A stretch of 9,180 bases of DNA from Anaerolineales bacterium (GCA_018263655.1 JAANWY010000233.1:1-9180); one strand, 5' to 3'. Shown: positions 1-6,129, counted from the stretch's first letter. Numbers and translations are program-made. The notes: generated by a model from the sequence alone, not told the origin.

Positions 1-491
1 ACCTCGTGCGCCTGGTCGAGGCGTGGGACGACGTGACTCAGCAGGAGGCCGCCGGCAAGCACCATCTCGTCATCGCCGGCCGCGAAGACCCACGCTACCC
101 AGAAGCGCGCACCCGAGCGGCCGAACTGGCGCTGGAGCGTGTGATCTTCCTGGGCCAGGTGGCGGAGACAGACTTGCCGGCCCTCTACAGCGGCGCTGAC
201 CTCTTCGTCTTCCCCTCGCTGTACGAAGGCTTCGGCCTGCCAGTGATCGAGGCCATGGCCTGTGGCGCGCCCGTAGCGTGTTCCAATACGTCGAGCTTGC
301 CCGAGGTGGCCGGCGACGCCGCCGTATACTTCGATCCGATAAACGAGGATGACATCGCAGAGTCGATACGTCGAGCACTCGGCGATGCTGATCTGCGAGA
401 GAGTCTGAGCGCCCGCAGCCTGGAGCAAGCCGCCAAGTTTTCCTGGGAACGCACAGCCCAACTTACCCTCGAGGCCTACCGCGCCGTTTGA
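1..491 (+). CDS. Glycosyltransferase family 4-like protein, C-terminal part (cut by window edge)
   Basis: The reading frame is open from the first base and ends at TGA 489-491, so the start lies left of the window. What remains is the C-terminal Rossmann domain of a GT-B fold retaining glycosyltransferase, which transfers a sugar from a nucleotide-sugar donor. Counting from the Val codon at 6 as residue 1, the visible pieces are the strand and Gly at 'LVIAGRED' (21-28), 'VIFLGQV' (46-52), 'YSGADLFVFPSLYEGFGLPVIEAMACGAPV' in register, and the EX7E donor-binding motif at residues 74 and 82 (bases 225-251). A second glycosyltransferase follows in the same direction, which suggests a polysaccharide or glycolipid locus. 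Acceptor and sugar cannot be read from this fragment. Family assignment is firm; substrate is unknown. Confidence 0.93.
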   Translation, partial: LVRLVEAWDDVTQQEAAGKHHLVIAGREDPRYPEARTRAAELALERVIFLGQVAETDLPALYSGADLFVFPSLYEGFGLPVIEAMACGAPVACSNTSSLPEVAGDAAVYFDPINEDDIAESIRRALGDADLRESLSARSLEQAAKFSWERTAQLTLEAYRAV

Positions 492-516
492 CCGTCGCAT
501 GCCGGCTTACTACAAT
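488..516 (+). promoter_or_regulatory. Candidate sigma70-type promoter before the second glycosyltransferase
   Basis: TTGACC at 488-493 (5 of 6 to the -35 consensus), a 17-bp spacer and TACAAT at 511-516 (5 of 6 to -10). It overlaps the TGA stop of the upstream gene, with a predicted start near 523. This would allow the second glycosyltransferase to be transcribed on its own. Found by pattern only. Confidence 0.45.
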
Positions 517-584
517 TGACAGCGCCATAGCGGAATCCCGATGACATGGCCAGGGTCAGTGACCTTGGCCTTTTGAGTCTATTC

Positions 585-1724
585 ATGCACATTCTCCACG
601 TCTACAAAGACTACTTCCCAGTCCTCGGCGGCATCGAAAACCACGTCCGCTTGTTGGCCGAAGCCCAGGCGCAACGTGGCCTCGACGTGACCGTGCTCGT
701 CACCAACCTGTCCCGCCGGACGACGGTCACCGACGAGAACGGCGTGCGCGTCATCCGTGCCGGCCGGCTCGCCCACATCGCTTCGACACCCCTCAGCCTC
801 GCATTCTTTGCCCAACTTCGCCGGCTGCATGCCGATATTGTCCACCTCCACTTCCCCTATCCGCCAGGCGAACTGGGTAACCTCATCTTCCAGCCCGGCC
901 GGCGGACCGTCATCACCTACCATAGTGACGTTATTCGGCAACAGGGCATTTTGCGTGCGTACAATCCAGTGCTGCGGCGAGCTCTCCGACAGGCTGATCG
1001 CATCATCGCGACAAGCTCACCCTACATCGAGAGCTCGCCGTATTTGAGTGGGGTGGCCGGCAAGTGCGCCGTCGTCCCGCTCGGCATCGATCCAGCGCCG
1101 TTCTTGTCGCCAAATGAGAGAATCGAGCAGATTCGGGAGCGGTTTTGCAGCTGGTCCGAACAGGCTGGGGCTGCCGTCGAGGCAGATTGGCCGCTGATCC
1201 TCTTCGTCGGCCGGCTTCGCTACTACAAAGGCCTGGAATATCTTCTGCAAGCGATGCGTGATGTCGGGGCCACGTTACTCGTTGTCGGAGCTGGGCCGAT
1301 GGAAGGTGAGTGGCAAGACATGGCATGGAACGGGGAACCCTCGGAGTACGTCCATTTCTTGGGCGAGGTGAGTAATGAGGCATTGCCGGCCTACTACCAA
1401 GCGGCCGATGTCTTCGTTCTGCCGGCCTCGCACCGGAGTGAAGCCTTCGGCATTGTACAGCTCGAAGCCATGGCCGCCGGCACACCCGTCGTGAGCACAG
1501 AACTCGGCACAGGCACCAGCTTCGTCAACCAGGACGGTGTGACGGGCTTCGTAGTGCCGCCCCGCGACGCCGGAGAGCTGGCGCGGGCCATCAACCGCCT
1601 GCTGGCCGATCCCGAACTGCGCCAATCGATGGGCGAACGCGGCCGGCAACGCGTTCTTGAGAACTTCACCGTCGAGCGCATGGTCGATAGGATTATCAAA
1701 GTCTACGAATCGGTGTTGGGCTAG
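585..1724 (+). CDS. Glycosyltransferase family 4 (GT-B fold, retaining)
   Basis: A full-length GT4 glycosyltransferase of 379 residues, the usual length for this family. The N-terminal domain opens with 'MHILHVYKDYFPVLGGIENHV' features: the Gly-Gly pair at 15-16 that contacts the donor phosphates, 'HLHFPYPPGEL' near 87-97 and 'TYHSD' at 111-115. The C-terminal donor domain has 'FVGRLRYYKG' (Arg210 and Lys215, typical phosphate-binding residues), 'VVGAGP' at 233-238 and the EX7E motif at Glu286 and Glu294 in 'EAFGIVQLE'. No membrane segment or signal peptide is seen; such enzymes act at the cytoplasmic face. An in-frame ATG at 546 would add 13 residues, but family members begin at the strand 'MHILHV', so 585 is preferred. 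Neither start has a good ribosome binding site. It probably adds a hexose in cell-surface polysaccharide or glycolipid synthesis together with its neighbours; the sugar is not determinable here. Confidence 0.93.
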   Translation: MHILHVYKDYFPVLGGIENHVRLLAEAQAQRGLDVTVLVTNLSRRTTVTDENGVRVIRAGRLAHIASTPLSLAFFAQLRRLHADIVHLHFPYPPGELGNLIFQPGRRTVITYHSDVIRQQGILRAYNPVLRRALRQADRIIATSSPYIESSPYLSGVAGKCAVVPLGIDPAPFLSPNERIEQIRERFCSWSEQAGAAVEADWPLILFVGRLRYYKGLEYLLQAMRDVGATLLVVGAGPMEGEWQDMAWNGEPSEYVHFLGEVSNEALPAYYQAADVFVLPASHRSEAFGIVQLEAMAAGTPVVSTELGTGTSFVNQDGVTGFVVPPRDAGELARAINRLLADPELRQSMGERGRQRVLENFTVERMVDRIIKVYESVLG

Positions 1725-1726
1725 CG

Positions 1727-1761
1727 AACACTGACCACTATTCACCGTTCACTGTTCACTC
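1727..1761 (+). repeat. Degenerate heptanucleotide array 1 (consensus TTCACTG / ACCACTG)
   Basis: Five consecutive 7-bp units (AACACTG, ACCACTA, TTCACCG, TTCACTG, TTCACTC) start two bases after the TAG stop of the glycosyltransferase. The same unit family returns at 1958-2006. The units are similar but not identical, as in the STRR repeats of cyanobacteria; no coding function. Confidence 0.75.
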
Positions 1762-1800
1762 ATAGGTAATACACCCCAAGCTGAGGGGCGATCACCATTC

Positions 1801-1895
1801 CCCCACGGACGGAAAGAAACACGGACAAAAACAAAAAAGTTAAACATCCGTTACTTCGGCTATACTCAGCACAGGGTTTCCTTCTCTCCGTGGGG
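1801..1895. repeat. Imperfect inverted repeat inside a 196-bp intergenic segment
   Basis: CCCCACGGA at 1801-1809 is the exact reverse complement of TCCGTGGGG at 1887-1895. The match continues inward with mismatches, about 19 of 24 positions in all, enclosing some 47 bp. It lies inside the segment 1762-1957 that separates two arrays of the same heptamer family. The segment also holds an A-rich run (about 1826-1845). The only reading frame here (69 residues, - strand) shows no family resemblance. No convincing terminator or promoter was seen between 1762 and 1957. It may be a decayed mobile or repeated sequence. Confidence 0.45.
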
Positions 1896-1957
1896 ACGTT
1901 TCTGGCCGTCTGCTCGCCATCCACGGATGAATCTTGCGATGACCTGTTACGTATAAG

Positions 1958-2006
1958 TTCACTATTCACTGTTTACAGTTTACTATTCACTGACCACTGA
2001 CCACTT
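1958..2006 (+). repeat. Degenerate heptanucleotide array 2 (consensus TTCACTG / ACCACTG)
   Basis: Seven consecutive 7-bp units: TTCACTA, TTCACTG, TTTACAG, TTTACTA, TTCACTG, ACCACTG, ACCACTT. The array ends 19 bp before the start codon of the epimerase gene and is the same family as the array at 1727-1761. A TATAAG at 1952-1957 abuts its left end but has no good -35 partner. Confidence 0.8.
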
Positions 2007-2025
2007 GCTCAAGATAGGGGGCTAA

Positions 2026-2961
2026 ATGCGAATTCTAATTACGGGCGGAGCCGGCTTTCTCGGTTCGGCGTTAGCCAATGATCTGGTCGAACAGGAGCAC
2101 CACGTGCGCGTGATTGACGATCTGAGCGCCGGCGACCCAGCGGCGCTGGACGATCGTGTCCTATTCACCCGCGGCGACGTGCGCGACATCCCGAAACTGT
2201 GGACCGTCTTGCGCGACATCGACGTGGTGTATCACCTCGCGGCTCGCGTCTCCGTATCGGAGTCGGTGTTGTACCCCGTCGAATACAACGCTGTCAACAC
2301 TGGCGGCACCGTCAGCCTGATGACGGCCATGCGCGACGCCGGCGTCGGTCGCGTCGTGATGGCCTCCTCGGCGACGATCTACGGGGAGCAGCCGGCGCAG
2401 CCCGTCCCCGAAACGGCTGAGCCCCATCCGCCCAACCCCTACGCCGTCAGCAAGCTGGCGGCCGAGCACTACGTTCGCGCCATCGGCGGCCTTTACGACA
2501 TCGAAACGGTGATTCTGCGAATCTTCAATGCCTACGGTCCGGGACAAAGCACACCGCCGGCCCACGCGCCCGTCATCCCCAAGTTCGCCAAGCGCGTCCT
2601 CCGAGGCGAATCCATCGTGATCTGGGGCGATGGCGAGCAGACGCGCGACTACGTCCACGTAGACGACGTGGCCACGGTGCTGGCGGCGGCCGGCGAAGCA
2701 GCCGTGGCGGATGGCACGATCATCAACGTCGGCTGTGGGCGTGAGATCAGCGTCAACGAGCTCGCGCAGCGGATTGGCGAAGCCGCCGGCGTCGACGTTC
2801 ACCCGCTGCACAACGAGACGCAGTCCGGCGGCGTGCGTCGCGCCGGGGCCGATATTTCACGCGCCCGAGAACTTCTCGATTGGGAGCCGCAGGTACCGCT
2901 CGATGACGGCTTGCGGCGACTCGTCGCTCACTTCCAACGGGAAATGCGAAAAGCAGCGTAG
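2026..2961 (+). CDS. NAD-dependent sugar-nucleotide epimerase/dehydratase (extended SDR family)
   Basis: A 311-residue extended short-chain dehydrogenase/reductase of the UDP-glucose 4-epimerase / dTDP-glucose 4,6-dehydratase group. It has the dinucleotide-binding motif GGAGFLG at 7-13, Asp31-Asp32 after the second strand (an acidic residue that favours NAD over NADP), 'LAARVSVSES' at 71-80, the Ser/Thr of 'ASSATIYGE' at 113-121, the catalytic Tyr139-x-x-x-Lys143 pair, 'RIFNAYGPGQ' at 165-174 and 'RDYVHVDDV' at 207-215. The length fits the 4-epimerase subgroup. A strong ribosome binding site (AGGGGG at 2015-2020) lies just before ATG 2026. It acts in the cytosol on a nucleotide-activated sugar and most plausibly feeds the neighbouring glycosyltransferases. 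The exact reaction (UDP-Glc/Gal, UDP-GlcNAc or another sugar) cannot be told from sequence alone. The stop codon overlaps the first base of a heptamer array. Confidence 0.93.
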   Translation: MRILITGGAGFLGSALANDLVEQEHHVRVIDDLSAGDPAALDDRVLFTRGDVRDIPKLWTVLRDIDVVYHLAARVSVSESVLYPVEYNAVNTGGTVSLMTAMRDAGVGRVVMASSATIYGEQPAQPVPETAEPHPPNPYAVSKLAAEHYVRAIGGLYDIETVILRIFNAYGPGQSTPPAHAPVIPKFAKRVLRGESIVIWGDGEQTRDYVHVDDVATVLAAAGEAAVADGTIINVGCGREISVNELAQRIGEAAGVDVHPLHNETQSGGVRRAGADISRARELLDWEPQVPLDDGLRRLVAHFQREMRKAA

Positions 2962-3016
2962 TACTACGTATTGCGTACTACGTATTGCGTACTGCGTATT
3001 GCGCACTGCGTATTGC
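2961..3016 (+). repeat. Degenerate heptanucleotide array 3 (GTAYTRC)
   Basis: Eight 7-bp units run on without a break: GTACTAC, GTATTGC, GTACTAC, GTATTGC, GTACTGC, GTATTGC, GCACTGC, GTATTGC. The first base is the last base of the epimerase stop codon. A perfect 12-bp palindrome, CGTAGTACTACG (2957-2968), spans the stop codon and the first unit. The array occupies the space between two convergent genes, together with the array at 3033-3119. Confidence 0.85.
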
Positions 3017-3032
3017 GCACGTAATCTTCTTC

Positions 3033-3119
3033 TATGCCATATGCCACATGCCATCAGCCATAGCCATATGCCACATGCCATCAGCCATACGCCATATGCC
3101 ATCAGCCATACGCCATCAG
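3033..3119 (+). repeat. Degenerate heptanucleotide array 4 (TRTGCCA / TCAGCCA)
   Basis: Twelve units in a row: TATGCCA twice, CATGCCA, TCAGCCA, a 6-bp TAGCCA, TATGCCA, CATGCCA, TCAGCCA, TACGCCA, TATGCCA, TCAGCCA, TACGCCA, and then the first four bases of another TCAG unit. Those last bases contain the stop codon (TCA on +, TGA on -) of the PLP enzyme gene, so the array enters the coding sequence by one codon. No ordinary terminator separates the two convergent genes. Confidence 0.85.
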
Positions 3120-4300
3120 ATTGCCGTCAACGCTTCGTCCAAATCTGCAACGATATCTTCTGGGTCCTCGAGGCCGACCGACAGCCGCACCAGACCATCT
3201 GTGATGCCGGCTGCGCGGCGCGCCTCGGCCGGCACACTCCGGTGCGTTGTCGAGGCCGAGTGACAGATCAGCGTCTTCGTGTCGCCTAGGCTGACCGTCA
3301 GCGTACACAGCTCGATGTTGTTCATCAAGCGTGCGCCGGCTTCTACCCCACCCTTCACCTCGAAACACACCATCCCCCCGTAACCTCGCATTTGTCGCCG
3401 CGCCAGTTCGTGCTGCGGGTGACTCTCCAGGCCTGGATAGGCCACCCACTCGATGGCTTCGTGTTCTTCCAAAAGCCGACCCACTTGCAGCGCGTTCGCA
3501 TTGTGGCGTTCCACACGCAGGGGCAGCGTCTGCATCCCGCGCAGGATCAGCCAGGCGTTGAAGGGGCTGATGATGCCGCCCACATCGCGCAGAATGCCCG
3601 TTCTCGCGTTCTCTATGAACGCCTCTGAGCCGACGATGGCTCCGCCGATAGCATCGCCGTGCCCGCAGAAATACTTCGTGGCGCTGTACAGCACGACGTC
3701 AGCGCCGAGGTCCAGCGGACGCTGGTTGATGGGCGTCGCAAATGTGTTGTCGACGAACGTCAGCGCGCCGGCCCCCCGGGCTATTTCGGCGCCGACAGCG
3801 ATGTCGTTAAGCGCCAACGTCGGATTGCCCGGGCTCTCCAGATAGACGATGCGCGTGTCATCGTGCACTGCGTCGGCGATATTCTGTGGATCGCTGGCGT
3901 CGACGAAGGTCGTCGTAACACCGTAGTGCGGCAGCTCTTTGTTGAGTAAACTGAAAGTGCCGGAGTAGATGGCGTCGGTGGCGACAATGTGGTCGCCTTG
4001 CTCGACGACGGACATAATGGCGGTCGAAATGGCCGCCATGCCGGAGGCTGTCGCCAGGGCGGCTTCGCCGCCGTCCAGGGCCGCGACTCTGCGTTCCAGT
4101 GTTTCCTGCGTTGGATTGCCCCAGCGTGTGTAGACGTGGCCCTCTGCTTCGCCGGCAAACGTGGCGACGCCGGACTGGCTGGTGGGAAAGGCGAAAGTGT
4201 TCGCCATGTGTATCGGAACAGCGACGGCGCCGGTTTCTCGATCCGGCGCCGTGCCGGCATGAATCGCTTGAGTGAATAGACCGTACTTGCTGTGTGACAT
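3116..4300 (-). CDS. PLP-dependent Cys/Met metabolism enzyme (methionine gamma-lyase / O-acylhomoserine sulfhydrylase family)
   Basis: A 394-residue fold-type I PLP enzyme of the trans-sulfuration family, close to the usual length of 390-400. Visible are 'HVYTRWGNPT' (Tyr57 and Arg59 contact the cofactor phosphate of the neighbouring subunit), 'ASGMAA' at 85-90, Tyr112, Asp184 in 'FVDNTFATP', the Schiff-base lysine Lys209 in 'SATKYFCGHGD', and Arg372 in 'VRLSVGLE', which binds the substrate carboxylate. Methionine gamma-lyases typically carry a Cys at the 'YGCTF' position; here it reads YSGTF (112-116), so sulfhydrylase or cystathionine gamma-synthase/lyase activity is equally possible. The ATG at 4300 is chosen because homologues begin at about this point and AGGAG (read on the - strand, about 4310-4314) lies 9 nt upstream. 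A longer in-frame ATG at 4453 would place repeat copy A inside the protein and is rejected. It is transcribed away from the mutase operon, behind repeat copy A. Confidence 0.92.
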   Translation of the reverse strand: MSHSKYGLFTQAIHAGTAPDRETGAVAVPIHMANTFAFPTSQSGVATFAGEAEGHVYTRWGNPTQETLERRVAALDGGEAALATASGMAAISTAIMSVVEQGDHIVATDAIYSGTFSLLNKELPHYGVTTTFVDASDPQNIADAVHDDTRIVYLESPGNPTLALNDIAVGAEIARGAGALTFVDNTFATPINQRPLDLGADVVLYSATKYFCGHGDAIGGAIVGSEAFIENARTGILRDVGGIISPFNAWLILRGMQTLPLRVERHNANALQVGRLLEEHEAIEWVAYPGLESHPQHELARRQMRGYGGMVCFEVKGGVEAGARLMNNIELCTLTVSLGDTKTLICHSASTTHRSVPAEARRAAGITDGLVRLSVGLEDPEDIVADLDEALTAI

Positions 4301-4343
4301 TGAACATAACTCCTCGTGATGAATGTTTATTGAATCCCGACAC

Positions 4344-4447
4344 GGTATCTTCTCAATATATGGGGGGGACATGTACGACGATTTGGTAAATCGTCGGGTC
4401 GAAATACCATTTCGACCTACATAATCCCGAAACACTGAGCTGATACC
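4344..4447 (-). repeat. REP/BIME-like double-hairpin repeat, copy A
   Basis: This is a ~104-bp element repeated at 7436-7532 (opposite orientation) and 9059-9161. The ends are inverted repeats: GGTATC-TT-CTCA at 4344-4355 and TGAG-CT-GATACC at 4436-4447. Inside are two adjacent perfect hairpins: CGACGATTT / AAATCGTCG (4376-4384 and 4388-4396) around a GGT loop, and GGTCGAAAT / ATTTCGACC (4397-4405 and 4409-4417) around an ACC loop. An outer ATGTA/TACAT stem and a G7 run facing CCC close them. Read on the - strand, the second hairpin is preceded by GTAG; on the + strand the first is preceded by GTAC. Two inward-facing hairpins with GTAG at the foot are typical of REP/BIME units. The copy lies in the leader of the PLP enzyme gene. 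A mobile repeat is inferred; the repeat itself is directly visible. Confidence 0.85.
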
Positions 4448-4455
4448 CGACATGG

Positions 4456-4464
4456 ATTATAACA
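4456..4464 (-). promoter_or_regulatory. Extended -10 promoter of the PLP enzyme gene
   Basis: On the - strand the sequence reads TGT-TATAAT (4464 to 4456), a perfect -10 box with an extended -10 TG. No convincing -35 is seen at 17 bp. The predicted start is near 4449, two bases before the outer end of repeat copy A, which would make that repeat the first 100 nt of the mRNA. Confidence 0.6.
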
Positions 4465-4520
4465 TACCTCAACCTTGTAGACACATTGATCCCTATAGCC
4501 CCTTTGCGGGCCTTGTATTT

Positions 4521-4547
4521 TTGAGTAGCCGAGGATTGTGGTAAAAT
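4521..4547 (+). promoter_or_regulatory. Candidate promoter of the mutase subunit - meaB operon
   Basis: TGG-TAAAAT at 4539-4547 is an extended -10 with five of six matches. TTGAGT at 4521-4526 could serve as -35 with a short 15-bp spacer. The predicted start is near 4554, about 55 nt before the ATG at 4610. It is divergent from the promoter at 4456-4464. Confidence 0.5.
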
Positions 4548-4609
4548 ACCCATGTCTGATACCTGACAACCAAGCTAGCAAGCAGCGATTCTAAAATGGA
4601 GTCACCCTC

Positions 4610-5068
4610 ATGCCCAAAAAACGACAGGCTCGTGTGGAGCCCCGTCGAAGCATTCGTGTCCTCGTCGCCAAGCCTGGCCTGGACGGCCACGACCGTGGCG
4701 CCAAAGTCGTCGCCCGCGCTCTCCGCGATGCCGGCATGGAGGTGATCTACACCGGCATCCGCCAGACGCCGGAGACGATCGCCGAAGCCGCGTTGCAGGA
4801 AGATGTAGACGTGGTGGGGCTCTCGATCCTCTCGGGCGCCCACATGGCTTTGTTCCCCCGTATCATCGGGCTGCTTGAAGACCACGGCCTGGATGACGTC
4901 CTGATTGTGGCCGGCGGCATCATTCCCGACGAAGATGTGCCCCGCCTCCAGAGTATGGGGATCAGAGGCGTTTTCGGGCCTGGCACGTCGACGCACGATA
5001 TCGTGGCGTTCATTCGCCGCGAAATGGGACAGGCGCCCGGCACAGACGAAGGGGCGGAGCCGGCATGA
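4610..5068 (+). CDS. Cobalamin-binding small subunit of an acyl-CoA mutase (methylmalonyl-CoA mutase C-terminal domain protein)
   Basis: A 152-residue stand-alone B12-binding domain. It shows the base-off/His-on signature DxHxxG at Asp25, His27 and Gly30 ('PGLDGHDRG'), the Ser72-x-Leu74 segment in 'GLSILSGAH', and the Gly-Gly turn at 102-103 in 'VAGGIIPDEDV', all typical of the family. His27 would supply the lower axial ligand to cobalt. Length and content match the separate small subunit of split methylmalonyl-CoA, ethylmalonyl-CoA or 2-hydroxyisobutyryl-CoA mutases, which works with a separate ~550-residue catalytic subunit not encoded in this window. GGAG at 4598-4601 lies 8 nt before the ATG. 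The stop overlaps the next start (ATGA), a sign of coupled translation with meaB. It is probably part of propionate / branched-chain carbon metabolism; methylmalonyl-CoA specificity is inferred from the MeaB partner, not proven. Confidence 0.92.
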   Translation: MPKKRQARVEPRRSIRVLVAKPGLDGHDRGAKVVARALRDAGMEVIYTGIRQTPETIAEAALQEDVDVVGLSILSGAHMALFPRIIGLLEDHGLDDVLIVAGGIIPDEDVPRLQSMGIRGVFGPGTSTHDIVAFIRREMGQAPGTDEGAEPA

Positions 5069-6000
5069 CTCAAATCGACGAGGTGTTGGCCGGCAACAGG
5101 CGAGCCATCGCGCGAACCATCACCCGGGTGGAGCGCGGTGGCCGTGAAGCTCACACTGTCCTTGCACAACTCTATCCTCAAACTGGGCACGCCCAGCTCA
5201 TCGGCGTGACCGGAGCACCCGGTACAGGCAAGAGCACCCTCGTTAATCGCTTGGCCAAAGCATACCGAGATCAAGATCGCACCGTTGGCATCGTCGCTGT
5301 TGACCCCACCAGCCCCTTCAGCGGCGGGGCCATTCTCGGTGATCGCGTCCGGATGCATTCGTTGAGCGGCGACGATGGTGTCTTCATCCGCTCCATGGCG
5401 ACGCGCGGCAGCCTGGGCGGGTTGGCGCGGACGACGCGCGACGTGGTGGCGGTACTGGATGCCGCCGGCTTCGATGTCGTTTTCGTCGAGACGGTGGGCG
5501 CCGGCCAGAGCGAAGTTGAAATTGCCGACGCGGCACACACCACGCTTGTCGTCACGGTGCCGGGTCTGGGCGACGACATCCAGGCCGTCAAGGCCGGCAT
5601 CTTGGAGATCGCGGACGTTTTCGTCATCAACAAAGCCGACCACCCCAACGCAGATCAGACCGTGGTCCAGCTCAGAACCATGCTCAACATGGACCCCCAC
5701 ATGGGCGACTGGCGCCCCCCCATTCTCAAGACCATCGCGACGGCGGGCGATGGGGTGCCCGAACTCGTAGACGCTATTGAGGAACACTACGTTCATCTGG
5801 CCAGCACCGGTGAGAAAGCACAGCGGGACCGCGCCCGCGCTCGGAGTGAGGTGCTTGACATTCTTCGTCACACGCTTCTGAGTCGCGCCCTAGATGGCCT
5901 GCCCCAGGCTGAGTTCGAACGGGTGATCGATCGGGTAGGAGAGCGCGAGATGGACCCGTATGCCGCTGTTGAAAAGTTGCTCAAGCAGAAAGTCGCCTAA
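5065..6000 (+). CDS. meaB: MeaB-type GTPase, chaperone of B12-dependent acyl-CoA mutase (older name ArgK / LAO-AO transport ATPase)
   Basis: A 311-residue G3E-family P-loop GTPase that guards and reloads adenosylcobalamin in acyl-CoA mutases. Motifs in order: Walker A GAPGTGKS at 50-57, 'VDPTSPFSGGAILGDRVRM' around 79-97 (switch I / metal-binding region typical of MeaB), 'SMATRGSLGGL' at 110-120, 'VETVGAGQSE' at 141-150 (Walker B and switch II with the conserved Glu and Gln), the base-specificity motif NKAD at 189-192, and a helical C-terminal tail involved in dimerisation in this family. Length is normal. It overlaps the cobalamin-subunit gene by 4 bp, which strongly supports a joint role. 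'ArgK kinase' annotations of this family are misleading. No terminator is evident directly after the stop. Confidence 0.95.
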   Translation: MTQIDEVLAGNRRAIARTITRVERGGREAHTVLAQLYPQTGHAQLIGVTGAPGTGKSTLVNRLAKAYRDQDRTVGIVAVDPTSPFSGGAILGDRVRMHSLSGDDGVFIRSMATRGSLGGLARTTRDVVAVLDAAGFDVVFVETVGAGQSEVEIADAAHTTLVVTVPGLGDDIQAVKAGILEIADVFVINKADHPNADQTVVQLRTMLNMDPHMGDWRPPILKTIATAGDGVPELVDAIEEHYVHLASTGEKAQRDRARARSEVLDILRHTLLSRALDGLPQAEFERVIDRVGEREMDPYAAVEKLLKQKVA

Positions 6001-6020
6001 CCCTTACACTGGGCTGTCTC

Positions 6021-6129
6021 TTCACCCAGGCGGAGCTTTCTTGGAAGGTATCCGTTTAGGTGGAGGCGACCCAACGCCGCCCAACACGGTTGGGCTCCCA
6101 CCCTTTTCGTAGAAAGCTCAGGCGGTGGA
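6021..6129 (+). promoter_or_regulatory. Foldable leader region upstream of prs
   Basis: The gap between meaB and prs can form a long nested hairpin. TTCACC (6021-6026) faces GGTGGA (6124-6129) with one G-U; GAGCTTTCT (6033-6041) is the exact reverse complement of AGAAAGCTC (6111-6119); GGTGG (6059-6063) faces CCACC (6098-6102). At the tip, GTTGGG (6089-6094) can pair with either of two CCCAAC copies (6070-6075 or 6080-6085). This could be an mRNA leader structure or a weak meaB-prs boundary. No U-tract follows, so an intrinsic terminator is unlikely. It resembles no riboswitch class I recognise. No clear promoter was found between 6001 and 6176. Confidence 0.4.

Noticed and set aside
1760..1969. 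69-codon reading frame on the - strand between the glycosyltransferase and the epimerase
   Set aside because: Low-complexity translation of the inverted-repeat segment, with no ribosome binding site or family resemblance.
2161..2811. Antisense reading frame of 216 codons opposite the epimerase gene
   Set aside because: Codon-bias shadow; the + strand protein has full SDR motifs over the same bases.
2961..3119. CRISPR-like array
   Set aside because: Units are contiguous 7-mers with no spacers and no cas genes nearby.
4301..4453. N-terminal extension of the PLP enzyme to an upstream ATG
   Set aside because: It would translate repeat copy A and cross the predicted transcription start; the ATG at 4300 has a good ribosome binding site and matches the family start.
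4747..5871. Long antisense reading frame (374 codons) opposite the mutase subunit and meaB
   Set aside because: It is a shadow of GC-rich genes with strong family motifs on the + strand; its own translation shows no recognisable domain.
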